A stretch of 64,000 nt of DNA from Odobenus rosmarus divergens. Its lineage: Eukaryota > Chordata > Mammalia > Carnivora > Odobenidae. The translations under genes and the position numbers were made by a program. The first letter of the stretch is position 1. Each line of letters opens with the position of its first letter. The DNA is taken from NCBI RefSeq assembly GCF_000321225.1, contig NW_004450276.1:838300-902299 (forward strand). Direction: 5' to 3'. Below are positions 1-10,474 of this stretch, piece by piece. The notes under the pieces were generated by a model. That model searched no databases, was not told the DNA's origin, and saw only the letters and a list, made by a program, of their open reading frames with translations.

Positions 1-163
1 CGTGCTGTCTAATAGGGTGGTCACTAGTTACACGTGGCTACTGAGTACTTGAAATGTGGCTAGTGCTGGAGAAACTGAATTTTTAATTGTATTTAATTTT
101 AATTGAGTTAAGTTTAAATAACCACAGGTGACTAGTGGCTAGGTAGGTATTGGATGAGGCAGC
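1..163 (+). mobile_element. hAT-Charlie non-autonomous DNA transposon (CTGTCCAATAG-type ends)
   Basis: The left end reads TGCTGTCTAATAGGGTGGTC and the right end TAGGTATTGGATGAGGCAGC, which are imperfect inverted repeats matching the CAGTGCTGTCCAATAG termini of mammalian hAT-Charlie MITEs. The middle holds the family phrases CTTGAAATGTGGCTAGTG and AATTTTTAATTGTATTTAAT. The first base or two may lie outside the window. It is an old non-coding fossil; I do not assert the exact MER subfamily name. Confidence 0.7.
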
Positions 164-342
164 ATGATGAAGATGATGGAACTCTTTTCCTCTGTTTATG
201 GATAGAACCGGAGAAACTGGACTTAAAGTGAAGTAAGGAGGCTAAGCATTGGCTGTAAGCAAAACATGAGAAAAAGATGATGAAGGGAGGTTTCTGGAAC
301 TCTCAGGTATGCTCAGAAGTGGCCATCAGAACAGAATGATGG

Positions 343-735
343 ATTAGTTTGCTAGGCTGCTGTAGCGAAGTACCACAGACTGGGGCGCTTAAACAACAGA
401 AATTTTTTGCCTCACTGTTCTGGAGGCTGGAAGTCCAAGATGAACATGTCGGCAAGACGGTTTCTTCTGAGGCCTCTCTTTTTGGCTTATAGATAGATGG
501 CTGTCTTCTTGCTGCGTCCTCACATGGTCTTCCCTCATGCACCTGCCTGCTTCCTAATCTCTTTCTCATAAGGACACCAGTCATATTGCATTAGGGTCCA
601 CCCCAATGATCTCATTTTACCTTAATTACCTCTGTAAATACCCTGTCTCCAAATACCACCATGCTCTGAGGTAGTTGGGAGTTTAGACTTTAAAGTATGA
701 ATTTTGGGAGGACACAGTCCTACCCGGACCTAATG
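343..735 (-). mobile_element. MLT1 solo LTR (MaLR, ERVL class)
   Basis: Reading rightward this is the reverse complement of an MLT1A/B-type LTR: TTAGTTTGCTAGGCTGC, then CTTAAACAACAGAAATTTTT, GTTCTGGAGGCTGGAAGTCC, ATAAGGACACCAGTCATATT and a terminal GAATTTTGGGAGGACACA. It is near full length for this LTR and has no internal retroviral sequence beside it. The open frame inside it at 303-584 is an LTR by-product, not a gene. Confidence 0.85.
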
Positions 736-1029
736 GTCTTGGTGTGGACATGGCTGAGAGACAAAGGCGTGATGAAAATCCCAACTGCTCGCCTGGCCAG
801 GAGCCAGCCATCCCTTGAGCCTGGAGACCTGCTCAGCATTTCCAATCCAAGTTTGACTGCATTTTCTGCCTTTTAATTGCAGCAGCAGATGAACCATAGA
901 TATGGGCATAGCTCTACTCCAGGTAACCATTTCCAGGGAGTTTAATGAATATGACTTATTTCATGTAACTCACAGATTTGAATGCTGATTTTGACTCGGT
1001 GGATTCTTCCTTTAAAATGATCCCCTGGC

Positions 1030-1472
1030 CTCCAGCCGGTCCCACTTCTCATTCATTCTACTTACTGAGTTTAGATTCTTCTTCCCAAGAGACCGTGTTC
1101 ATGGTTCCTACTGTTTCCTGGGATCTTCAAAGGACTCTCAGCCTAGTTGTTTCAAGATAAATCCCAAGTTCCTAACCTCAAGCTAAGTGTAATTTATCAC
1201 CTCACTACACCCTGAGGATGACTCTAATTTTTAGTACTCCTGAAAAAAACTCTTCTGAGTCCCCCCAGATTTCCTCACTTCACGCTGCCATATCTCATAC
1301 ACACTCCATGCCCAATCCCTTGCTCTGTTACCCCACCTGGAATGTCTTCAAAGGCCTTACTATTCATTAAAATAAAACTTGTATTCAAATTTTACTTCTT
1401 TGGAAATATCTTCCCTGTCTAAAACAGTGTTCTATCCATCAAAACTCTCTAACCCTGCTTTGATTTTCCTGA
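1030..1472 (+). mobile_element. L2 LINE, 3' part (left piece)
   Basis: Contains diverged L2 3'-region phrases such as CACCTGGAATGTCTTC and GAAATATCTTCCCTGTCT. It is interrupted by the MLT1 LTR that follows and resumes after it with the L2 3' end, so L2 was the older resident. The left boundary is uncertain. Confidence 0.55.
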
Positions 1473-1889
1473 TGGTGCTATTAGGGGCCTAAGTGTGTCT
1501 CCTCACCCCAAGTCCATATGTTGAAGTCCTAACCAGGACTCAGTCTCAGGACCTCAGAACATGACTGTATTTGGAGATAGGATCTTTAGAGATGTGATTC
1601 AGTTGAAATAAGGTCACTCGGGTGGGCCCTAGCCAAATGTGACTGGTGTCCTTATGAGAGATTAAGACAGAGTGAAGACCAAGTGCAGACACAAGAGAGA
1701 AGTCAGCCATCTGCAAGGCCAGTAGAGAAGCCCGGGATTGATCCTACCCTCACGGCTCTCAGAAGAAACGAGCCTCGCCAACACCTTGATCTCAGATTTC
1801 CAGCCTCTAGAACCGTCAGAAAATTAACTTGTTTTCAAAGCCACTTGGACTGTGGTACTTCATCATGGCAGCCCTAGCAGACCCATACA
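1473..1889 (+). mobile_element. MLT1 solo LTR inserted in L2
   Basis: Sense MLT1 landmarks in order: CATATGTTGAAGTCCTAAC, TGACTGTATTTGGAGATAGG, GGTGGGCCCTAGCC, GACTGGTGTCCTTATGAGAG, CAACACCTTGATCTCAGATT, and the end GGCAGCCCTAGCAGACCCAT. Length and both ends are close to complete. It splits an L2. Confidence 0.85.
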
Positions 1890-2055
1890 GGTGTATATAC
1901 CATCACCTTTTGTTGTTGTTGTTGTCGATTTCTCCCCACTAGAAAGTCAAGTTCATAAGGGCAGAAACTTAATTTTGTTCACTGCTATATCTCCATATCT
2001 AGAGCAGTGCCTGGTGTATAGTAGGTGTTTAATACATGGAGTTTGGAATACCAGT
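1890..2055 (+). mobile_element. L2 LINE 3' end (right piece)
   Basis: Shows the characteristic L2 tail: AAGTTCATAAGGGCAGAAAC, CACTGCTATATCTCC, CAGTGCCTGGTGTATAGTAG. It continues the L2 left of the MLT1. Confidence 0.6.
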
Positions 2056-2239
2056 CCATGTGCTTGGCTCCACCAATCTCTGCCTAATTCTGTGGTTTAG
2101 CAAAGAATTTAACTGCAGATAAAAAACTGCCTCCCCCAACCCAGCCTTTATTGGTAATAAAGGCAGCACTTGCGTCTCTTCTGGCTTCATATTATTTCTC
2201 AGTGGGTTTAGAATTTGGACAAGGAGGGGGCAGCTAGTT

Positions 2240-2450
2240 ACCCTTACTCCCTAATGACCCGCAGTATCTCGTACATGGCAGGTACCCAATAAATATTTCA
2301 TCCCAAAATGTCCTATTTGCATGTTGCCCGACAATTTCCATATGTGCATATTTTTCTTCCCAGCTTCTAGAGGGCAGGAGTTGTCTTCAATGCCAGCAAG
2401 TCTGTGCTTTTGTAGGGGTGGCTCCATAAATTGTTAACGGATGGATGATG
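2240..2450 (+). mobile_element. L2 LINE 3'-end fragments
   Basis: Two adjacent L2-tail-like pieces. One is GTACATGGCAGGTACCCAAT followed by AAATATTTCATCC. The other starts at about 2365 with CTTCTAGAGGGCAGGAGTTG and ends in CTCCATAAATTG. Both are strongly diverged. Confidence 0.5.
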
Positions 2451-3605
2451 ATCCTGCACACACTGCGGGGCTCTGGGGAACATCAGTGCAGCTCCCAGCA
2501 ACTCCCCTTCACTCTTTCTCTCACTTCCCCAGCCTTCACTTCACTTCCACTATGTACAGAACACAGAGGTGAAAGTCAGTGTGTCCTGTGAGTCTCTCTC
2601 CTCCACCCCTTGGCCACAGATGGACATGGTGCCACTAACATGACTTCTCCCAGGACCATGGATTGAGACTAAGACTCAATGACAGCCTCCACGGGCGCAA
2701 CACTTATATTTTGTATACTTAGGTGACGGAAGGAGGGTGACTGGTGCTCTTGTGGCCCAGAGAAGGAAAGGCCGTTCACACAGAAAGCGAAGGAGTGTGC
2801 AGTCAGGCAGAGAAGAGCCGAGACAGGGAGCCCTGAGGGCTTTCCAGGAGCTTCCTAAAGCCAGCTTCCATTTCTGCCCTTCATTTCCACGGCACGCCTC
2901 TGTCCCCTGTCATCAATGCCCCCTTGTTGGCTTCAGCTGGTTTGAGTTTGTTTCTGTTGTTTGCAAAACAAAACACACAAAGAAAACAAAACAAATAAAA
3001 AAAAAACAACAAAAACCCAAACCATGAACTCATTCACGCCTGTGACCATTTTTGGAAAGAAAGAGGGGTCTTTCCCTTCAGGAAAAGAGGCATAAAAATC
3101 CCTGGCCCCACCCTCTACCTCTCAAATCCCCCACTGAAGCCCATTTACTTTGGGGTAAGTGAGGAGCTGTTGCCCGGCTAACATACAACGTTGGACTGCA
3201 TTTCTTTGCGATTCTTTCCAAATAGAAGAAAGTACACCTGTGCTCCAAAATCTACCAGGAACACTCAGTGTTTTTAAATCTCTCTTTTTCTAAATTGTCT
3301 CATCAATTCTCACTGCTCTCGGGATCACCCTTCTCAACTATACCAGCTGAGATTAACTCAGGTGGTTACCCTAACAGTTCCAAGACGTGAAATCTTAAAT
3401 GCTAAACAAAGATCTTTGTGGGAAGAAGGGCATTCTTTCTTCTTTGTTTCCCCCTTGTGTTTACAGCTATGCTGTTCAAGAGAAAAAGGTGGGAGGGGGG
3501 GATCCTTGCGTATGAAATGAAATCCAGAACTGGCCAAAAAGGACCCAAGTATTGGAATCATCTTCAAGGATCGCACTCATCTTCGTTTGTATCTTATTGA
3601 TAACC
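2451..3605. other. Single-copy stretch with an A-rich tract
   Basis: No gene or known repeat recognised. An A-rich low-complexity tract (AAAACAAAAC-type) lies at about 2965-3020 and could be a decayed retroposon tail. Open frames at 2737-3027 and 3358-3600 show no recognisable domain. Confidence 0.5.
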
Positions 3606-4060
3606 GGTTAGGAGGCTGCTGCAATTGATCAGGTCAGAGGGCGGCTTGGGCCAGGTGGCCTCAGAGTCAGGGAGGACTCAGTGAGAACAAGACCCCGGGG
3701 GCAGAAAAGGAACAAACAGATCACAGACACAGGAATAAAACCTAGAAAGCAAGGATAAAATAAATGCAGGGGGATGGGACAGTGCTCTGTGGGCTCCCGT
3801 AGGTAAAGCAGTCAGGAAGGACTTCCCTGAGGAGGTGACCTGTACACTGAGAGCCAGAAAACCAGGGAAGGAAAAAAGAATCCAGGCTGAGGAAACACTA
3901 AGCAAAAGCCCCTCCAATGTGAACCAGATTGACATGCTCTAGAACCACAAGGAAGGTCAGTGTGGCTGGAACAGAGTGAAGCCAGGGGCAGAGGAGGTCA
4001 GAGATGCAGAAAGGGGGCAGCTCCTCATAGTATCTGGTAATGTGCAGCCATTTGAGGGGT
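3606..4060 (+). repeat. Ancient mammalian interspersed repeat (unnamed here)
   Basis: Carries the widely dispersed phrases ACTTCCCTGAGGAGGTGACC and GGTCAGTGTGGCTGGAACAG, then AGGAGGTCAGAGATGCAG. The same family recurs near 22.95-23.70 kb and 34.94-35.42 kb. I recognise it as a common eutherian repeat but cannot name it safely. Confidence 0.5.
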
Positions 4061-4109
4061 CTTTTTTTTTAATGTTTATATAGGATTTGTCCTTAAAAAA
4101 AAAAATCAG

Positions 4110-4310
4110 TAGCCTTTTTTTTTTTTTCTAGAGAGGTTTTAGGTTTACCAAAACATACAGCACAAAGCACAGAGTTCCTCCGTAGCCCCCACCCCCACCA
4201 CATACAGTTTCTCCTATAATTAACATCTTTGCATTAGTGCGGTGCATTTGCTACCAACTATTAACTAAAGCCCACAGTTTACTTTAGGGTTCACTCTTTC
4301 ATTCAAGGGG
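4110..4310. mobile_element. L1M 3'-UTR-like fragment
   Basis: The phrases GAGGTTTTAGGTTTACC, CATTTGCTACCAACTATT and TTTAGGGTTCACTCTTTC match the 3' region of old L1M elements. Orientation not asserted. T-runs at 4062 and 4115 flank it. Confidence 0.5.
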
Positions 4311-4386
4311 CCTCAACGTAGGCAGGGGAATGGAATGGACATGGTCTGATTTACAATTCTGGAAGACTCAGCTTCACAAAGCTGTT

Positions 4387-4991
4387 GGTTTGGTTGAATT
4401 TTTTCCTTCCCCCAAATTCCTATGCTGAAATTCTAGCCCCTAGTGCCTCAGAAGGTGACTGTATTGGAGACAGAGTCTTTAAAAGGGCAGTTAAGGAAAA
4501 TGAGGTCATCAGGGTGGGTGCTAATGCAATGTACCTACTGTAGTACCCTTTTTTTTTAAAAAAAAAGATTTTTATTTATTTAACAGAGAGAGAGAGCACA
4601 AGTAGGCAGAGCGGCAGACAGAGGGAGAGGCAGAAGCAAGCTCTCCGCGGAGCAGGGAGCCCGATGCGGGGCTCGATCCCAGGACCCTGGGATCATGACC
4701 CGAGCCGAAGGCAGCCGCTTAACCGACTGAGCCACCCATGCGCCCCACTACTGTAGTATCCTTATAAGAAGAGGAGATTAGGACATGGACACACACAGAG
4801 GGGAGCCCATGTGAGGACACAGGGAGGAGACTGCCGTCTGCAAGCCAAGGAGAGAGGCCTCAGAAGAAACAACCCTGCCCACACCTTGAGCTTGGACTTC
4901 CAGCCTCTAGACCGGTGACATGATAAATTTCTGTTGTTGAAGCCCCCTAAACCTGTGGCACTTTGTTAGGGCAGCCCAAGCAAAGGAATAC
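4387..4991 (+). mobile_element. MLT1 solo LTR split by a Can-SINE
   Basis: Sense MLT1 landmarks include CCTATGCTGAAATTCTAGCC, GACTGTATTGGAGACAG, ATGAGGTCATCAGGGTGGG and, after the SINE, CCTTATAAGAAGAGGAGATT, ACACCTTGAGCTTGGACTTC and GGGCAGCCCAAGCAAAGG. The SINE at 4549-4747 sits in the middle. Without it the LTR is close to full length. Confidence 0.88.
4549..4747 (-). mobile_element. Can-SINE (SINEC), nested in MLT1
   Basis: Reverse-complement SINEC: T/A-rich tail at left, AGATTTTTATTTATTTAACA, purine-rich middle, then GGGGCTCGATCCCAGGACCC (B-box region) and ACTGAGCCACCCATGCGCCC at right (5' head). Flanking direct repeats CTACTGTAGTACCC (4535-4548) and CTACTGTAGTATCC (4748-4761) are a 14-bp target-site duplication with one mismatch. 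Confidence 0.95.
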
Positions 4992-5134
4992 GGCTGTGAA
5001 CACATGCTTTATGAAAACCTGCTTGATTTCATTCAACCAAGTATTTTCCAACACTTAATACCAGAGCACCCCCTTTCTCCTACTGACTACTGACCCTCCA
5101 CAGACTAGCATTTTGTAGGTCGCACTTTGGGACA

Positions 5135-5262
5135 CCCTGAACTAGAATATAAGTGTTGTGAGGGCGGGGACTTTGTTCTCCTCACTGCGATAATATCCCC
5201 AGCACCTGCAATAGTGTCTGGAATTCAGTACATACTGGTTTGAATAAATGACCTCAGCACGT
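5135..5262 (+). mobile_element. L2 LINE 3' end
   Basis: Good match to the L2 tail: TGTGAGGGCGGGGACTTTG, CCCCAGCACCTGCAATAGTG, TTTGAATAAATGA. Confidence 0.65.
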
Positions 5263-8200
5263 GAGTTTACACAGTTCCATGTATATTTATCTCCTGTCCA
5301 AGTTCTACTCCAGGTTCTCTTTACAAATCTTGGTACCACTTGCCCTCAGGTTAAAGGTGAGATCTACTTCATAGCTGTCCTTCACTTTCTATGAACAATT
5401 CATAGGGAATGGGGGGCCATACCATCCCAACCAGTGCCTATATTAATGCCTGTATCTTCCACAGGATTGAAAGATGTCACACACTCCCTGATGTTTCCTT
5501 TTCATCTAAATTTTATAATTTTTCTATCTATATTTTCTCCAATGTTAAAAAATTAAAAAAAAAAGAAAAAACTAAGTGAAAGGGACAGCCATAAGTGAAC
5601 AGATAGGAATTTTTCCTCACCATTTGAACCAGGGAAGTCTCTAGGGACACCTGGTTCTCCAGGTGGTATGACCAGGTAACTATATTCTCTGGAGATCTGT
5701 TTAATTGCTGAATGCTGGTACAGCAGAAATACTCTCTTCCTAGAAATCAAGTCTAGTTAGTACCAAGTGAAAATGAAAAGTGGTCATCTTTGTCCTATAT
5801 AAGTTTACGAGTACATTTATGAAATATTTAAGAGTAACATCAATATCTATTCCGGGAATTAAATTAGGCTATTTATAGTAGTCTATGGTAGTAGAAACTA
5901 TAGTAATAGCTGTGGTACTGGGGTAATTTTGAAAGAAGGAACAGGGCTCACTTCAGTAACTGAAGTAAAAGGGTGTACATCATCAAAACACACATAAACC
6001 ATGGGAAAGCAAGAGGTCTTCAAAGACTGGCTTGAATTTCTAGTATCTATGTTCTCTCGTAAACATCCATTCTTATTTTCCTGATTTTCTCTGTAAGTGG
6101 GCTCTGTGCTCCTCTAAATCCTAAATGACCATTCCATTATGTGTTCTCAGATTCTGGGGGGACTTAGTCTTCTTTGGTTAGTTGACAACTACAGTGATTT
6201 TGGGCAGAGTCCCTCATAGGAGGCCACCTCAGGTCACTAAATGGACTCATGGCCAGGCTGCCCACAACCATCTCATAGGGCTCTGCAGGTTATGCACAGG
6301 GACTGTGAGGGCTGCCCATGGGCCATGTGCACACCACCGGTCCAGAGTCCCCTCTTTCGGAAAGAACACTTGGGGTGTCTGTGACCATGACAGGCTTGTC
6401 CACAATGGCTTAATTTTACATCCTGTTCACTTGAATCCCGGTTGCCACTGAAGCTCTACTTTAAGGCTCACAGTCTGCAATGGTTTATAAGGGCTGGACA
6501 GAAGCTTAAGATCACAATGATCATCTCTTTACTGGTTGTTTTCATATCTATTAACTTTATTTAATTTACTTTGAGAATTGTAATTCATTTGCCCATAGCT
6601 AGGATACGCAAACCCCAATCTTGTTTAAAAACCTCAAATATATCTTCACTTGGATGTGAAATCTTGAGGGTAATTTTTCAATATATCTCTTAAGTGGTAA
6701 ATAGAAGCCTGATAGCTAATATAAAATGTGACAGTAAATACATGGTGCAAACACTGCCAGGTAAATAATGTTTTAAGAAGCTGACAATGAAAACTGACGT
6801 GTCTGTTTCCCTTGCCACCTAAGTCAGGGCAAGATATTGGCTCATGTGATGTGAGGAAAAGGCCGTTTCCAGGAACAGTGAGCATAACTCTCTGCCCCGC
6901 CATAGCTCTCTCAACTGAAGAAGGACACACTGTCATTACACCTCAGATAAATGCCCTCGTCCCAGTCCCTTGGCTTCATCTGAAGGTAGGTGAGGGAGGA
7001 AAGATTATCTCCTGAACAACAAGTTCTGAAGGTTCCAAGATCATTTCAAAGAACCTAATTTATTTTCCAGCAACCCCTCATAAACCCGAGGGCTGCACGG
7101 ATCTCAGTAAAAATGAAAGTTACTGTACAAGCCAAAGCATTGAGATAAAAAAAAATTATAAAAACATTTAGTCATTAAAAAACATTAGGTAGTACTTTAT
7201 AGATATATAAATATCTCATAGAAAATCTTCTTGGTTATTGGAAAGGAAAGAAGTGCCAAACCTGAAAATGGCAGCTTCCACCAAATGCGTGAACAGGGAG
7301 AAAAGCTGGTTTGTTTCTCACAGTCTTTGTGAATCCTGTTTTCCCTGGGAAAAGGCTGTCCTGTTTCTCCTTTCACTACACACTTAGCAGCTCTTCAGCC
7401 AGATTTCTTTCAGAGGAACGAGGGGAGATTGGTGAGAAGCGAAGCATGGGTTTTCCAGACATTTGGTTGGCACCATGCTTTTTACAATGGGTGATACCAC
7501 TTCGGATTTCCCCAGAACCCCAAATCATCTATTTAAAAAGAAAGGATGATAAAGACAGCAATCAAGTGGGTTTATTTTTCCCCCCAAAAGGATACCAATA
7601 ACAAGTAGTTGTTTTACATTTTACCTTGATCTTTGATAATTGAACTTCGACCTTAAATGTCCATTTTAATTTTCTAAAAAACAGCTCATATAAACTAGGA
7701 GTCATGTTTTTGCCTCTTCCTTTCTTTCCTGTTCAGCCTGGATCCCTTTGGCATGCATTTTTCTATTTCCCTTGGCTCGCGTGGCAACATACGCCCGCTA
7801 CAGTGTCTCCTCCATACTTCTGGTTGTCAGAAGCCAGTTGGTAGACAGCATCTTCGAACATGAGCGTGCTGTTAAGGGAAAGGGTTGCTGAAGGCAAAAA
7901 AGGAAGCTCCCTCTGCCGGTTGTGGGCTGCCTCTGCAGAAATAAGTGTCTGAATATCCATTAAGACGCTGGCTCCTTCATCTGGCCCCGCCCTGAAAACC
8001 TTTCTCACACCTGAGGTGAAGAGCATTGGTGAATCAGGGAGCTCGGAGAGCCCGACAGATAAATGCTGGAGTGGGGCCCTCTGAGGATTCTCTCTGAGGT
8101 CTTACATGGAAAACCCGGGATCGTGGATGGAGTTAAATTATCAGTTTTATAACTCTGAAAGGGACAGACAGCAGACCTCCCCTGAAATAGCTTTTTTGGA

Positions 8201-9010
8201 AAAGTAACACATGGTAAATTGCATTAATTGTAATAATCGCTTTTTACGCCTTGATAAAAACTGGCAAAGATCTTCTAGTCATGGCAAATTAGCACAGCTC
8301 CCCTTCTTAGTGACAGAGCCCGAGGGCGATGGCTTTGGTTTCTGCTCAGAGCCTGCGGGAGTGAGCCAGTGAAAGAGATGGGCAGGGGAGGCCCTGGATA
8401 TATAGATAAGCTAGGGAATGATCTCGTCCCATTTGGGGCCAGGTGGTTGGTATTTCTTGTAAGCCCATATTTGGTTGATTTAATAGTCACGGCACATGAG
8501 GATTTGGAGAAGTTCCTCCCGTAGCATCTACTGAAGGAGAGGGTTATGCTGGTGTCACAGTTTCCTTCCCTTCAAACTCAGAGGATGAGGGGAAGGTGGT
8601 GGAGGGCAAGATTTCCTACAGTGCATCTGTATTTTTCTTCTGCTATTGAACTAACCATATAACTCAAGGAGAATTTCTATTATTTATCAAAAGCTTTCCA
8701 GTTTCCTCTTTTCTATTATTTCCATGAAGACTTTCTGTCATTGCTTTATGGCCCCTCTGTAAGTAAGCTGAGTCAAACTTCTGCTTTGTGCGTGGAATTA
8801 GTCAACGACTTTGGGTATTTTCCATTATTTTAATCTCTCAGGAGTATCTGTGTCTTTTTTTCTTCATTCACTCCTTACATATGCGAGAAACCTTTACGGA
8901 GAACGCCCTGGATATCAGGCACTCCACCAGTGTGGGCCACTTGAATGGCCCATGGGATACAAAGGTTTCTTAACAGCTGAGATTTTGTGTTCCACATGTT
9001 ATTTGAAGCA
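5263..9010. other. Long mostly single-copy stretch
   Basis: No exon, RNA gene or confident repeat recognised. An A-rich run lies at 5548-5572 and AT-rich DNA at 7145-7225. Open frames here (for example 6182-6451, 7311-7601, 7763-8026) have no recognisable domain or splice context. The AT-rich segment 8170-8265 looks unlike repeat DNA and is a candidate conserved element. Confidence 0.5.
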
Positions 9011-9014
9011 TTTT

Positions 9015-9188
9015 TTAATATCTTGCTTAATCCTCACTGCAACCCTGTGAGGCTGTTATCATCATCCCTGTTTTGCCCGTGACAAACTGGAGGCCCAGCC
9101 CGAGGAGGCAATTTTCTCAAAGTCACACAGCTCATTAATGGGAGAGCTAACACCTGAAACCAGGCTGTCCACCTGCAGAACCTGGGTT
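9015..9188 (-). mobile_element. MIR SINE
   Basis: Reverse-complement MIR core: CCTGTGAGGCTGTTATCATC, GACAAACTGGAGGCCCAG, AAAGTCACACAGCTCATTAA, GAAACCAGGCTGTCCACC. Confidence 0.75.
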
Positions 9189-9313
9189 GTTCCTGGTTTA
9201 TACTTCAAACGACTAAGATTATGATGACCTGAGCAGACAAATTGGTAAGTAAGCAAAATAATTTTCGTCCAGGATGTCAAGAGCCCTTCTTGACATATGC
9301 AAATTTTTTAGGG

Positions 9314-9528
9314 CAGGGGTCAGCAAACCTCCTGTCATGGGTTAGATAATGAATATGTAGGCTTGGCCTGTCCTACCGTGCCTGTTGCAACAATTCAAGT
9401 CCACTGTCGGGCAAGAAAGCAGCTGTAGACAATATGTAAACAAATGAGGTGGCTGTGTTCCAATAAAACTTTATAAAAACAGTGACGGGCTGGATTTGAC
9501 CCACAAGAGTGTAGTCTGCCAACCTCCG
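9314..9528 (+). mobile_element. hAT-Charlie MITE (CAGGGGTCAGCAAAC ends)
   Basis: The left terminus CAGGGGTCAGCAAACCT and right terminus TAGTCTGCCAACCTCCG are inverted repeats. Internal family phrases GCTGTGTTCCAATAAAACTT and CGGGCTGGATTTGACCCAC confirm the family. Essentially full length, non-coding. Confidence 0.85.
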
Positions 9529-9920
9529 TGCTCTGTGTTAGGGGATTACAAGAATCAAGTACCAGTGCTGCCCACAGGGAAGAGGTAGACATTTGAGTCA
9601 AGCCTTGGCTGTCAGGCAACAAAGGGGGAGAAAGGCGTGCCCAGCAGACAGAAATGTGTCTGAGAACTGGGGGCATCTGCTGGAAAGAGGATATTTGGGA
9701 AAGATGTGAAATTGTGAGTGACAAGAGGTGTATAAGACGATGGCGGAGAACACGTTTGGGAAGGAGGATCTGAGCCTCTGTTAGAAATAGTTTATGGTCA
9801 AATAATAGCTAAGTTGTGGTTTATTTTATACCTTTTTGTGGGTTTTTGTTTGTTTTACTGTGTGAACAACATGTTTCTCTTCCCCTGATACAAGCTGGAT
9901 ATTTTCTTTTTAATTTGTAG
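9529..9920. other. Single-copy stretch
   Basis: Nothing recognised except T/GT-rich sequence at about 9830-9870. It leads directly into the zinc-finger-like fossil. Confidence 0.4.
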
Positions 9921-10470
9921 CATGGAAAATGTCTTCATGTGCAATTTTGTCAGCAAAAGAGGAAGAAGAAAAATCATAGAGGGGGGCGCCTGGGTGGCTC
10001 AGTTGGTTAAGCGACTGCCTTCGGCTCAGGTCATGGTTCTGGAGTCCCGGGATCGAGTCCCACATCGGGCTCCCTGCTGGGCGGGGAGTCTGCTTCTCCC
10101 TCTGACCCTCTTCCCTCTCGTGCTCTCTATCTCTCATTCTCTCTCTCTCTCAAATAAATAAATAAAATCTTAAAAAAAATCATAGAGGGTCCACCATCTA
10201 CACGAAGGTACATATGGTCCAAGACACATGGTATCCCAGAGATGCTGGACTGACATATTCTAGGAGATATTCACAAAGAAGAGGAGGACAAATTTTTGTC
10301 TTTTGTGAAACCCTATGGGTATAATTTTGCCATTAGTCGAGATGGATGTTTCAGTGTTGAGACATGAGAAATCTTTGAAACACCAACGGCATAACAAGAA
10401 TGCTGCAGGGAAACAAAGTTGATTCCATCCATTTTCTTGGGCTGTAAGTCAGCCAAAGTTGCTTATGACA
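9921..10470 (+). pseudogene. Decayed zinc-finger / hAT-transposase-like coding fossil, cut by a SINE
   Basis: Excluding the SINE at 9984-10174, forward translation gives MENVFMCNFVSKRGRRKII at 9922 and, from about 10300, the string YGYNFAISRDGCFSV. After a one-base frame change this is followed by LRHEKSLKHQRHNKNAAGK. The spacing and the RHEKSxKHQ helix resemble the second half of a BED/TTF-type C2H2 zinc finger, as found at the N terminus of hAT transposases and genes derived from them. A further frame gives AKVAYDSLLMKHDL, reminiscent of the helix after the finger in such proteins. Both zinc-binding cysteines of the expected CxxC are missing, and stops and frameshifts are frequent, so it cannot encode protein now. 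It could be an old DNA-transposon coding remnant or a processed pseudogene. No poly(A) tail or terminal repeats were identified. Confidence 0.35.
9984..10174 (+). mobile_element. Can-SINE (SINEC), full length
   Basis: Starts GGGCGCCTGGGTGGCTCAG, with A-box-like GTGGCTCAGTTGG and B-box-like GGGATCGAGTCCC, a CT-rich stretch, then AAATAAATAAATAAAATCTT and an A tail. Flanked by a perfect 15-bp TSD AAAAATCATAGAGGG (9969-9983 and 10175-10189). The open frame crossing it is SINE-derived. Confidence 0.97.
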
Positions 10471-10474
10471 GCTT

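Noticed and set aside
303..584. 93-aa minus frame
   Set aside because: Lies in an MLT1 LTR, which is non-coding.
7763..8026. 87-aa minus frame
   Set aside because: No domain or good splice borders, although the sequence is single copy; left as unassigned.
9922..10161. 79-aa frame with VAQLVKRLPSAQVM motif
   Set aside because: The motif recurs at 33489-33686, 40491-40673, 40777-41118 and 49736-49945 and is simply the translated head of Can-SINEs.
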